The notes: generated by a model from the sequence alone, not told the origin. A stretch of DNA of 12,636 bases from Chloroflexota bacterium (GCA_003353825.1 PIVW01000133.1:1-12636), one strand, 5' to 3'; shown: positions 1 through 7,441, counted from the first letter of the stretch. Numbers and translations are program-made.

Positions 1-124
1 CGGAGTGTAACCTCATAATCGAGGAACATCAACCATGGTGGGACACATCGATTATTAGGGGACATAGCCAGGAAAATCGCACGGCGAATTGACAAAGCGC
101 TACTTGTGGTGAGATCCTAGGTTG

Positions 125-860
125 ATGCGTAACTTGATGCGTAAACAGAGCCTTATAGTGTCGATCTTGATTTTTAGTGCCTTCATCTTGAGCGCATGCG
201 CTGGGGGCGGACTGTTTGATCTGCGTTTTGGCGAAGCCGACTTGCAGAGCTTCGTTCCGATCTACCTGGAGACTGCTCGTCTGAATGTTAGGCAGATTGG
301 CGACCGCATGGCAGTCGTACCGAGCCCGGCCTATGCCAATGGTATGTATGGCCGAGATGCCTTCTATACAGCTTTAGGATTGGACGATGAACAACTCTTC
401 GAACAAGCATATCGATGGTTCGAAGCTGCACAAAATCAAGACACCGGCCAAATCCCCACCGCCGTTCCGCTCGAGCCCAATGATACTTCACTGACACCGC
501 AAGATGACGAGATAACACTTATCTACTTGATCTGGTCGGGGCTTCTCAATCGCCGGGGCGCGGCGGTCGATAGGGAGCGTGTCGACCTGGCCCTTGACTT
601 CGTCAGCCAACATGTCGAAGAGCACCGCTATGTTTCGCCACCTGGACAGTTTCGCTATTGGGCTGATTGTTGGCGGCTGGATGATGCGGCATCGATCACC
701 TACAATCAGGGTTTGTACGCTATTGCACTACAGTTTTTACAGGTATCAAAATGGGGGTCATTGGCCGTTATTTTCGACCATCGAGCTGGCTCTGGCCTAC
801 GGCATCGAGCCCAACCCGAAGTTTCGTACCGCCACCCTCCAATTGGTACTTGTTTAGCGT
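125..860 (+). pseudogene. Frameshifted lipoprotein related to six-hairpin glycosidases
   Basis: The N-terminus is a lipoprotein signal: Met-Arg/Lys, a hydrophobic stretch, then the lipobox L-S-A-C, so an exported, lipid-anchored protein. The next ~190 residues resemble (alpha/alpha)6 glycosidases of the glucoamylase/debranching type (GMYGRDAFYTALGL, then DDEITLIYLIWSG, then ITYNQGLYAIAL). This frame then loses sense near 740. A different frame (codons starting at 723, stop 858-860) carries FYRYQNGGHWPLFSTIELA, a segment that in such proteins normally lies well downstream of NQGLYAIAL. The gene therefore appears to have lost an internal segment and shifted frame; the original frame runs on to 883 as nonsense. 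ATG 125 or 137 could start it; a 12-bp duplication (122-133, 134-145) doubles the start region. The glycosidase assignment is from motif style only, so the substrate is unknown. Confidence 0.6.
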
Positions 861-879
861 CAAGTAGAGAAGTAACTCG

Positions 880-1733
880 CTAAGGAGGAACGAGAGAAGG
901 AGGAACATCGGCTCTTTGTAATTCAACCAAGAAATCAATGATAGAAATCGATTGCTGGCGACAGGTAACGAGGATGCTGCTCAAAATAGCATGCGTGTCA
1001 GCGCCTTGTTCGGTGCGATTGCAACCGCCGGTTTTGCGAGTAATGACAGCAGGTCGTAGCATGCGTTCCGCCCCCACTACCCCGCGATGGCTCAGGTCCA
1101 ACATCAATCTCTCGTACGCCACCACTATCTCGCAAGAAGGTAGCGCCTCATCCTGGGCCTGATAGGCTCTGGCGTTATCCACAATGATCTGTAGTTTCTC
1201 GTCCGAATAGGTGGGGTCATGGTGTGCCAGCAGCAGCCGCTTCACTCCTGCCTCTCGAGCCATGTCCACCCCTATCATGGCCGAACTATGTCCCCAATCT
1301 GCCTTGACCCAACCTTCCCGTATCGTGTATTGCGCATCGAAGATCACGGCATCGGCATCTCGGAAAAAATCAACGTGAGCCTGGTAATTGCTGTCATCCA
1401 GCTTCTTATACTCAGAGTCGCTGGCAAAAACGAACACGCTTTGCGAATCTTCGACACGATAGGCATACGATATACCCGGATGGGCATTCTCAATGGTGTC
1501 GATGCGCAGGTCACTCACTCTGAGCCAGCTTACACCTCGACACAAGAGATATTGCCACCGGCCGTACCTCGCTGGAGCGGCGACAAACCGTCCACATAGT
1601 CTCGAACAATCGCCGGGTCTTTGGTATCGATGTCAGGCATTCGATAGATGGCACGGAATATCTTTTCAGCGATGGTTTCCGGGAGGATGGGTGAAGGAAT
1701 CGAACCGCGAGCACCCCAAATACGTATCTTCAT
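880..1733 (-). pseudogene. MBL-fold metal-dependent hydrolase lacking its metal-binding core
   Basis: The 5' part starts at ATG 1733, with AAGGA nine bases upstream. It encodes MKIRIWGARGSIPSP and ends GGNISCVEV at a stop (1530-1532), the typical first ~65 residues of an RNase Z-like/cAMP-phosphodiesterase-like MBL hydrolase. The 3' part, in another frame from about 1515, encodes DLRIDTIENAHPGISYAYR, FDAQYT, GHSSA and LLAHHDP, which are the late motifs of the same family. The middle, including the expected HxHxDH zinc motif, is absent (my estimate is 60-100 residues). The downstream frame also runs ~70 residues past the usual C-terminus (ending near VAYERLMLDL) to a stop at 880, so the normal stop seems lost too. 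The product cannot be an active hydrolase. It faces the upstream pseudogene tail to tail. Confidence 0.8.
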
Positions 1734-2086
1734 TACATCAAATCCTTTGACTATATGGCCCATGGATTTGTCTGACGAGCGAAAGCAAATCAGTCAACAG
1801 GCCATGTTTTACCAGTTATAAGACTCGATTATATCATTCTTAAAGACTGCCACCAATCACCTCGCTTAGGAGGCAGTACTTCCAAGTATAAGAATGCCGC
1901 TGCAACAGTATGTGTTCCCACCCATATCCGCAACAGCCTTTGGTTGTTGGATGTGAGTTCCTCCAGTATACTCTTCGCACTCAACACATTGACCGAAATC
2001 ATAGCACGAGCGCCGGTGAAGGTGAATTCATCCAACCTTTGGAGATACATCGTCCCGGTGCCTCTTTCTTCACAGAGTGACACTTT
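1734..2086. other. Intergenic region without a recognised gene
   Basis: This separates the start of the MBL pseudogene (minus) from the radical SAM gene (plus). A minus-strand open frame crosses it from inside the radical SAM gene down to 1829 and reads protein-like in places (RLLRIWVGTHTVAAAFLYLE), but I recognise no family, and no start with a ribosome site sits in the non-overlapping part. It may be a gene remnant. No clear terminator or promoter is seen; an A/T-rich patch lies at about 1828-1845. Confidence 0.4.
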
Positions 2087-3514
2087 ATGCGCGTACTGTT
2101 CGTTGTTAAACAGATCGACTATGAGCCGATGGGTATCATGCATCTCTCCAGTGTTCTCAAGGCTGCCGGCCATGAGGTGGATCTGTGCATCGTCGCCCAA
2201 CAGGATCCGGTGGAACGCGCCGGCGAATGGCAGCCGGGCGTGCTGGCATATAGCCTCTCCACCGGCTCTCAGGACTATTACACCGCCCTGAATCAGAGGA
2301 TCCGCCAGGCGCTACCGGACGCATTTTCGGTGTTCGGTGGGGCTCACGGCACCTTTTTCCCGGAAATGATCGAGGCTGATAAAGTCGATGGTGTGTGCAT
2401 GGGGGAGGGTGAATATGCAATGTTGGAACTGGTCGACAGGCTCGAGGCCGGGCAAGATCCCTATAGTACTGAAAACTGGTGGTTCAAACGCCCTGACGGC
2501 TCGCTGATCAAGAACACCTTGCGTTCTCTCATTCAGAGCCTCGATGAACTGCCCCTGCCTGATCGAGACATCGTCTACAAACACCACCGTCCCACGGCCA
2601 TGTCCAAGGTCAAGCATTTTATTACCGGGCGGGGCTGTCCGTATGATTGCTCCTATTGCTTCAATCACGCCTATTGGGATATCTACAAAGATACCCGTAG
2701 CCGGCGGGTGCGCCAACGCAGCGTTGATCGAACGCTAGAAGAGGTATGCTATGTACGAGATCATTATCCGCTAGAGTTCGTGGTCTTTTTGGATGACACC
2801 TTCAATATCAACAAACGCTGGATCGTCGAATTCACGGAAAAATATCCACAAGTGGTGGGCTTGCCCTTCTTCTGCAATATTCGGGCCAATCTTGTGACAC
2901 CGGGCATGGTGGCCCAACTCAAGCGGGCGGGATGCGTCAGTGTGGGCATGGGCATCGAAGCCGGCAACGATGATATGCGCAACTTCGTACTTAAACGTAA
3001 CATGCCCAAGGAGATGATCATCGAGGCCTGTCGTACTATCCGTGACGCCGGGCTTCATCTTATAAGTACCAATATGATAGGCTTACCTGGGGGAAATCTT
3101 GAACAGGATTTCGAGACCCTCGACCTGAACATCGCCTGCAATCCTTCTTACGCCAACACATTCCTCTTCCAACCCTACCCCAAGACTGCCCTGGGTGAAT
3201 ACGCGCAAGAGAATGGCTACATGGAAGGCACCTACGAGGACATCTTCACCTCCGCCTGGGAGACCTCCGTCTTGAAATTCCCCGAAGGCGAGAAGAAGCA
3301 GATAGAAAACTTACAGAAATGGTTTGCCCTGGTGGTGGAGTTCCCCTGGTTACGGAGCCTGATGCGCCCCATGCTGAAGTTGCCGCGCAACAAAGGCTAC
3401 TGGCTCATGTACAAGCTGTGGAAGGGTTATGCGATCAAACAGCGCATCCACCCCCACTCCCTCAGTACACGGGAATACCTGGAAATGGTTTCGCTGTACA
3501 TGAAGTTGGACTGA
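2087..3514 (+). CDS. B12-binding-domain radical SAM protein
   Basis: This is a 475-residue cytoplasmic enzyme. Residues ~1-145 form a cobalamin-binding-like Rossmann domain (MRVLFVVKQIDYEPMGIMHL, then SVFGGAHGTFFPE and CMGEGEYAMLELVDRL). The radical SAM core follows, with the cluster motif GRGCPYDCSYC (Cys184, Cys188, Cys191), then FLDDTFN, GCVSVGMGIEAGNDDM and STNMIGLPGG. The layout matches the BchE/HpnJ-like B12-radical SAM group, which does methylations, cyclisations and other radical chemistry; the substrate cannot be read from sequence. The classical DxHxxG cobalamin motif is not evident, as is common in this group. The C-terminus (~400-475) is basic and aromatic-rich, perhaps substrate- or membrane-contacting. 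No good Shine-Dalgarno precedes ATG 2087, but the family N-terminus begins there. It stands alone, 128 bp before the next gene. Confidence 0.9.
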   Translation: MRVLFVVKQIDYEPMGIMHLSSVLKAAGHEVDLCIVAQQDPVERAGEWQPGVLAYSLSTGSQDYYTALNQRIRQALPDAFSVFGGAHGTFFPEMIEADKVDGVCMGEGEYAMLELVDRLEAGQDPYSTENWWFKRPDGSLIKNTLRSLIQSLDELPLPDRDIVYKHHRPTAMSKVKHFITGRGCPYDCSYCFNHAYWDIYKDTRSRRVRQRSVDRTLEEVCYVRDHYPLEFVVFLDDTFNINKRWIVEFTEKYPQVVGLPFFCNIRANLVTPGMVAQLKRAGCVSVGMGIEAGNDDMRNFVLKRNMPKEMIIEACRTIRDAGLHLISTNMIGLPGGNLEQDFETLDLNIACNPSYANTFLFQPYPKTALGEYAQENGYMEGTYEDIFTSAWETSVLKFPEGEKKQIENLQKWFALVVEFPWLRSLMRPMLKLPRNKGYWLMYKLWKGYAIKQRIHPHSLSTREYLEMVSLYMKLD

Positions 3515-3523
3515 CAACGGATT

Positions 3524-3606
3524 CAGTAAACCGGTAGACCGGGGTCAGTCGGCTACGAAACCGTGGAAACGCGGTCTGCCAGGTTTTCCAGGTTTCAGAT
3601 TTACTG
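3524..3606. repeat. Intergenic inverted repeat with small internal repeats
   Basis: Arms CAGTAAA (3524-3530) and TTTACTG (3600-3606) are perfect complements bracketing the gap after the radical SAM stop. Inside are CCGG-TAGA-CCGG (3531-3542) and a 9-bp tandem pair, CCAGGTTTT/CCAGGTTTC (3579-3596). It could act as a weak terminator, but no U-tract follows. It looks more like a dispersed palindromic repeat. Confidence 0.45.
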
Positions 3607-3625
3607 GTTTAGGGCATATACCCTG

Positions 3626-3634
3626 TGCTATGAT
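3626..3634 (+). promoter_or_regulatory. Extended -10 promoter for a probably leaderless mRNA
   Basis: TGCTATGAT is an extended -10 element (TG-n-TATGAT) with TATGAT at 3629-3634. Only eight bases (the palindrome AGCTAGCT) separate it from ATG 3643, so transcription should start about at the start codon. No Shine-Dalgarno fits in between and the -35 region is weak. Confidence 0.55.
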
Positions 3635-3642
3635 AGCTAGCT

Positions 3643-4779
3643 ATGAGCGAAATCACTCTTATTGCCACCACATCTTTTGGCCTTGAGGCTGTGGTTAGAC
3701 GCGAAGTGCAACGCCTGGGTTTCGACGATGTCCAGGTTTCAGAAGGAAAGGTCGAGTTCAAAGCTACATCTGAGAATATCCCCAAAGCGAATCTTTGGCT
3801 GCGCAGTGCGGACAGGGTGCTGCTGAAGATGGGCGAGTTTCCGGCCCTCACTTTCGATGAACTCTTCGAACAGACCAAGGCGCTGCCGTGGGAGAACTGG
3901 ATTACCAAAGAGGGCGAATTCAGGGTCACCGGCAAGGCGGTGAAATCCACGCTGGGTAGCGTCAGGGCCTGCCAGTCCATCGTCAAGAAGGCGGTGGTGG
4001 AACGTCTCAAGATTGCCTACAAAACCTCGTGGTTCGCCGAGACCGGCCCGGAATTTACCATCCAGATAGCTATGCTTAAGGATGTGGCCACGCTAACCAT
4101 CGACACCTCGGGATCGGGGCTGAACAAGCGTGGTTACCGTGTGCAGACAGGGACAGCAGCGCTGCGCGAAACGCTGGCCGCCGCCCTGGTTCAACTTAGT
4201 TTCTGGGATAGAAACAGGTTACTGATCGATCCGATGTGTGGGTCCGGCACGATCCTGATCGAAGCAGCGATGATCGGCCGCAATATAGCGCCCGGGCTCA
4301 AGCGACCCTTTGCAGCGCAAGAATGGCCCACCCTTGGCCAAGACATGTGGCGTGAGGAGAGAGCGGCAGCTCGCGAAGTCATTCTACAGGATCACGACTT
4401 TGAGATTTTTGGGTATGACATCGACGAACAGGTGATCGACGCCGGCAAAGCCAATGCCAAACGCGCCGGTGTCGCCAAAAACATCCACTTCGAGCAAAAG
4501 GATATCCAAGATATATGGATCGATCGCCAGTATGGTGTCGTCATCTCCAACCCGCCTTATGGCAAAAAGACCGGCGAATTCAAGGAGATGAACCAGATCT
4601 ACATCGCCTTGAACAACATGTTTCGCAAGAAGAAAGGCTGGTCGATTTACATCCTCACAGCCGACAAGATCCTCCCCAAGTATTTCAAACGCTCATGGCC
4701 CGACCGGGTACGGAAACTGTATAACGGTGTGATTGAGGTGCAGTACTATCAGTATTTTGGTGAGCGTCCACCAGGATAG
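3643..4779 (+). CDS. THUMP-domain class I SAM-dependent RNA methyltransferase (RlmL/YpsC-like)
   Basis: This 378-residue protein has the order of the COG0116 family. An N-terminal ferredoxin-like/THUMP part spans ~1-155 (ITLIATTSFGLEAVVRREV at the start), then the linker SGSGLNKRGYRVQTGTAALRE, then a Rossmann methyltransferase with motif I DPMCGSGTILIEAA (196-209), the acidic GYDIDEQVI (257-265) and the catalytic NPPYG (303-307). NPPY marks methylation of a base amino group, as in RlmL (m2G in 23S rRNA) and its Bacillus relative YpsC. The exact target here is inferred. Length is normal for the single-domain form and all motifs are intact. ATG 3643 is fixed by the family N-terminus, although it has no ribosome site. 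It may end the transcription unit; the next gene has its own promoter-like site. Confidence 0.92.
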   Translation: MSEITLIATTSFGLEAVVRREVQRLGFDDVQVSEGKVEFKATSENIPKANLWLRSADRVLLKMGEFPALTFDELFEQTKALPWENWITKEGEFRVTGKAVKSTLGSVRACQSIVKKAVVERLKIAYKTSWFAETGPEFTIQIAMLKDVATLTIDTSGSGLNKRGYRVQTGTAALRETLAAALVQLSFWDRNRLLIDPMCGSGTILIEAAMIGRNIAPGLKRPFAAQEWPTLGQDMWREERAAAREVILQDHDFEIFGYDIDEQVIDAGKANAKRAGVAKNIHFEQKDIQDIWIDRQYGVVISNPPYGKKTGEFKEMNQIYIALNNMFRKKKGWSIYILTADKILPKYFKRSWPDRVRKLYNGVIEVQYYQYFGERPPG

Positions 4780-4808
4780 GTCTCCGATCAGATGTGCGGA
4801 CCACCCTC

Positions 4809-4850
4809 TTTATAACCAGGCTCTTCTCACGTATTATTACAGACAAGGAG
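4809..4850 (+). promoter_or_regulatory. Promoter and ribosome site of the antitoxin gene
   Basis: TTTATA (4809-4814), a 17-bp spacer and TATTAT (4832-4837) fit a sigma70-type promoter. AAGGAG (4845-4850) follows, eight bases before ATG 4859. Antitoxins of this class usually repress their own promoter, but I see no clear palindromic operator. Confidence 0.5.
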
Positions 4851-4858
4851 AATAGGCT

Positions 4859-5095
4859 ATGAGCATCCTCACACAAATCGATATCCATGAAGCCGAGAGT
4901 CGCTTCACCGAGTTGATATCTTTGGAACTAGCGGGTAATGAGATAATTGTTACCGACGAGCAGAAGCCTGTAGTGCGTCTTATTCCAGTCGAAAAAACAG
5001 ATACGGAGCGTATCGCAGGTCTCCACGCCGGTGAGGTTTGGATTAGTGAGGATTTCGATGAGCCTTTGCCTGACGGATTTTGGGCCGGTTCGTAA
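4859..5095 (+). CDS. Phd/YefM (VapB)-type antitoxin
   Basis: A 78-residue protein with the layout of Phd/YefM-type antitoxins. An N-terminal DNA-binding half (ILTQIDIHEAESRFTELISL) is followed by a strand pair (NEIIVTDEQKPVVRLIPV) and an acidic/aromatic tail (GEVWISEDFDEPLPDGFWAG), the part that in this family occupies the toxin groove. The tail closely fits antitoxins paired with PIN-domain VapC toxins. A strong AAGGAG sits eight bases upstream. Its stop TAA (5093-5095) overlaps an ATG (5095-5097), the usual translationally coupled toxin start, but the toxin behind it is gutted. The antitoxin itself looks complete, so it is an orphan here. It could still repress its promoter or neutralise a related toxin elsewhere in the genome; both are inference. 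Confidence 0.88.
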   Translation: MSILTQIDIHEAESRFTELISLELAGNEIIVTDEQKPVVRLIPVEKTDTERIAGLHAGEVWISEDFDEPLPDGFWAGS

Positions 5096-5204
5096 TGAGA
5101 CTCCGTTTGATCGACTGCTGATATCACAGGCCCAGGTTGAATCGATACCAATCATAAGCAATGATGCTAAATTCAAAGGGTACCCAATCGTCACAGAATG
5201 GTGA
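5094..5204 (+). pseudogene. PIN-domain (VapC-type) toxin remnant, C-terminus only
   Basis: Reading from 5094, 36 codons then TGA (5202-5204) give NETPFDRLLISQAQVESI followed by PIISNDAKFKGYPIVTEW. This is the characteristic end of a VapC/PIN toxin (consensus DPFDRLLIAQA, then a D-x-F-x-Y segment). The expected start ATG 5095 is present and reads MRL, as VapC often does, but in another frame, and stops after eight codons (TGA 5119-5121). So ~90-100 residues, including the first acidic residues of the RNase site, are gone. The bases ATGAGACTCC serve both as the typical toxin start and as part of the C-terminal segment. That suggests deletion between two copies of a short direct repeat. Confidence 0.82.
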
Positions 5205-5271
5205 CGAGACAGGTCTGACCTAAACGAACGTGAAGGATGTCACGCGACTTGCGTGCGTTTAGACGGCTTGA

Positions 5272-5314
5272 AGATTGCTTCATCAAACGACCAGAGGTCG
5301 TCGTTCGCAATGAC
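5272..5314. repeat. Dispersed palindromic repeat of the GTCATTGCGA...GAAGCAATCT type
   Basis: Read on the minus strand it runs GTCATTGCGAACGA, a hairpin, then GATGAAGCAATCTT. This is the layout of a short intergenic element I know from many environmental bacterial genomes. The central hairpin is ACGACC (5287-5292), loop AGA, GGTCGT (5296-5301). It lies between the toxin remnant and the 8-bp tandem repeat. Family membership is from memory; copy number in this genome is unknown. Confidence 0.55.
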
Positions 5315-5334
5315 ATAGCGAGATTCGATCTCTT

Positions 5335-5398
5335 GACTACTCGACCACCAGACCACGCGACCACCAAACCACCAGACCACGAGACCACCCGACTACCT
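5335..5398. repeat. 8-bp tandem repeat, eight units (consensus GACCACCA)
   Basis: Eight consecutive 8-bp units: GACTACTC, GACCACCA, GACCACGC, GACCACCA, AACCACCA, GACCACGA, GACCACCC, GACTACCT. The last unit contains the chlD stop codon (5393-5395, minus strand), so the array starts exactly at the end of that gene. In mRNA sense it is TGGTGGTC-rich and would form the start of the chlD 3' UTR. Confidence 0.85.
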
Positions 5399-7441
5399 TC
5401 CAAACTCCAACCCGACCCTCACCGTCTTCAACAAGGACTCGGCGCGTAGCTCGGGCAAGTTGTAGCAGGGGCCGCCCAGGTTGTCGGCGAGTTGCTGGGC
5501 CAAACCCCGGTCAAAGGCTTGGTGCTCCATATTGATGGTGACATTGCGCACCTGCGCTTGTTTGAAGAGATCGGCCATGCGCAGTGCCTCTTCTTGGGCG
5601 GGCATACCAGTCATACTGACGTTGCCGGCGCCGTCTGTGAGGAGGATGAGCAGGGGTCGGGTTTCGGCATCACGGCGGCGGGCGGCCATGATCACGTTGT
5701 ACGAGGTGAGTAATCCTGCAGACAGCGGCGTTTTCCCCCCCACCGGTATATTTCGCAAAGCCTTCTGAGCGAGTTCAACACTGGAGGTCGGGGGCAACAC
5801 CACCCTCGCCCGATCTTTTTGGAACACCACCAGTCCCACTTGATCCCGCCGTTGGTAGGCATCGACCAGGAGTGACATTACCGCCCCTTTGGTCGCTTCC
5901 ATGCGTTCGGCCGCTGCCATCGACCAGGAAGCGTCTACGGCAAACAGGATCAGATTGGCGGCCCGACGCACGCGCACTTTGCGTTGCAAATCCTGGCGTT
6001 CGACCGCAAAGGCCACGTTATCCTGGTCACGATGCACCTGCTGAAGTGCCGCCTGCCGGAAGGTAGCGTCGAAGGCGATATCGTTCAATTGATCGTGTGC
6101 GGGCTGCGCTTTGATATAGCGCCCGCGCTTTCGATCGGTGCGAGTGGTTGAGCGGCGCCCCCCTTTTGCACGTGTCAGTTTATCCAACGGGGTATCCAAA
6201 CGCTTGGTCTTAAAAGTGTCACCGACTTCGGTCAAGCGATGGGGTGCTCGCTTATCGCCACCGCCGGTTGCGTCCTCACCGCTCTGGGGCTGAGCATCGG
6301 CCGGCCCCCCTTCCATTTCTGCAGAAGATTCGTCTCCGTCTAGCTCACCTTCTTTTTTTTTTACGTCACCCGGTGCGCCTTCATTGCCGGCCTCGAGCTG
6401 ATCGGCATCGGCCTCTTGCTGGGCTTGATCCATGCGCTCCTGCAACTGTTGTGGCTGCAAGCTGGCGTCTTGGAAGGGCTGGCGCTTCAGGCGGTGCGGC
6501 AAAGCCAGTTCGGCGCCGATCATAATGTCATGCTCGTTGATCTCCAGCCTGCCTTCGAATGCGGCATTGGCCACGGCAGTCTTCAGGATCACGATATCGG
6601 CGCGATGGCCATCCACATTGAAGGAAGCGGTGAGATGGGCGATGAGGTAGATATCCCGATCGATATAACGGACCATGGCCAGGCGATTACGCGCCCGCTC
6701 GATCTCTTGGGACAACCGCTGCTCTTGCTCTTCCCAGGCCACGTAGAAGCCCTCGGGATCCAGATCATAATCAAGGCGGCGGCGCACGATTTCGACGCGG
6801 GCTCGGGTGTCAGCGATACCTTCGATGTCCACGGCGTGGGCAAAGCGATCCAACAGCTGGGGTCTCAGATCACCCTCTTCAGGGTTCATGGTTCCCACCA
6901 GGATGAAGTTGGCCGGATGCTGGAAGCTGATGCCCTCGCGCTCAACCACATTAACGCCCATGGCCGCCGAATCTAACAGCAGATCGACGACATGATCATC
7001 CAGGAGATTGACCTCATCAACGTAAAGTAATCCTCGGTTGGCTGATGCCAGCACACCTGGTTCGAAATGGCGTTCACCCTGCTTGATCGCTTTTTCGATA
7101 TCCAATGTGCCCACCACACGGTCTTCGGTCGCGCTGACGGGCAGGTCGACCAATCGAATGCGCCGGGTGGAGGTAGGAAGGCTGCCTTCACGTGCCACGC
7201 GTTCCTGGCATGTCGTACAATAAAACACAGGCTGATTAGGATCGCAACCGAATTCACAGGCCTCGACCACATCTATTTCAGGAAGGAGTGCCGCCAGACC
7301 ACGGGCGGTCGTCGATTTGGCGGTTCCACGCTCGCCCCGAATCAACACACCGCCGATCTGAGGATTGATGGCACTTAGGGTGAGCGCTCGTTTCATGCGC
7401 TCCTGGTCAACAATGGCTGTAAAAGGATAGACAGCTAGCAT
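5393..7441 (-). CDS. chlD: ChlD-type chelatase subunit (AAA+ fused to VWA)
   Basis: This 682-residue cytoplasmic ATPase subunit belongs to a class I magnesium or cobalt chelatase. The AAA+ half (1-320) has Walker A GERGTAKST (36-44), a Cys-containing insert (FGCDPN, YCTTC, 65-78), Walker B LLYVDEVNLL (138-147) and RPQLLDRFAHAVD (193-205). A Gln/Asp/Glu-rich linker (~325-400) follows, then a VWA domain (~498-682) with a complete MIDAS: DASWS (503-507), Thr571 and LTDG (601-604). Both halves look active, unlike plant-type ChlD whose AAA+ half is degenerate. The large CobN/ChlH subunit is not in the window, so metal and pathway (cobalamin or chlorin) are open. ATG 7441 has GGAG ten bases upstream and an extended -10 promoter. 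A ten-A run in the linker (6353-6362) may produce a second, short product. Confidence 0.92.
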   Translation of the reverse strand: MLAVYPFTAIVDQERMKRALTLSAINPQIGGVLIRGERGTAKSTTARGLAALLPEIDVVEACEFGCDPNQPVFYCTTCQERVAREGSLPTSTRRIRLVDLPVSATEDRVVGTLDIEKAIKQGERHFEPGVLASANRGLLYVDEVNLLDDHVVDLLLDSAAMGVNVVEREGISFQHPANFILVGTMNPEEGDLRPQLLDRFAHAVDIEGIADTRARVEIVRRRLDYDLDPEGFYVAWEEQEQRLSQEIERARNRLAMVRYIDRDIYLIAHLTASFNVDGHRADIVILKTAVANAAFEGRLEINEHDIMIGAELALPHRLKRQPFQDASLQPQQLQERMDQAQQEADADQLEAGNEGAPGDVKKKEGELDGDESSAEMEGGPADAQPQSGEDATGGGDKRAPHRLTEVGDTFKTKRLDTPLDKLTRAKGGRRSTTRTDRKRGRYIKAQPAHDQLNDIAFDATFRQAALQQVHRDQDNVAFAVERQDLQRKVRVRRAANLILFAVDASWSMAAAERMEATKGAVMSLLVDAYQRRDQVGLVVFQKDRARVVLPPTSSVELAQKALRNIPVGGKTPLSAGLLTSYNVIMAARRRDAETRPLLILLTDGAGNVSMTGMPAQEEALRMADLFKQAQVRNVTINMEHQAFDRGLAQQLADNLGGPCYNLPELRAESLLKTVRVGLEFGR
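6340..6362 (-). promoter_or_regulatory. A10 slippage site with stops in both alternative frames
   Basis: In chlD mRNA sense the sequence is GTA AAA AAA AAA GAA GGT GAG (Val360-Lys-Lys-Lys-Glu), with ten A's at 6362-6353. Slipping back one base (or gaining an A) gives Arg-Arg-TGA (stop 6347-6345), a 365-residue product. Losing one A gives Lys-Lys-Val-Ser-TAG (stop 6342-6340), about 366 residues. Both keep the whole AAA+ domain and drop the VWA domain. Weak Shine-Dalgarno-like GAAGG (6382-6378) and GGGTGA lie upstream. Programmed frameshifting that makes a ChlI-like subunit from chlD has been reported in other microbes; use here is inferred. Confidence 0.6.

Noticed and set aside
89..118. Promoter TTGACA (89-94) before the lipoprotein pseudogene
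   Set aside because: No acceptable -10 hexamer at the right spacing (AGATCC/GATCCT), and the gene is broken.
1829..2200. Minus-strand open frame upstream of the radical SAM gene
   Set aside because: Its start lies inside the radical SAM gene and I recognise no family. Kept only as a remark on the intergenic region.
2312..2716. Minus-strand open frame within the radical SAM gene
   Set aside because: Shadow of a well-conserved gene; no family likeness and no ribosome site.
5335..5398. CRISPR array
   Set aside because: Units are only 8 bp with no spacers and no cas genes; the same reasoning applies to the 11-bp array at the right end.
6416..6976. 186-codon plus-strand open frame inside chlD
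   Set aside because: It is antisense to the conserved AAA+ domain. The minus-strand product has all family motifs, and high G+C keeps the opposite frame open.
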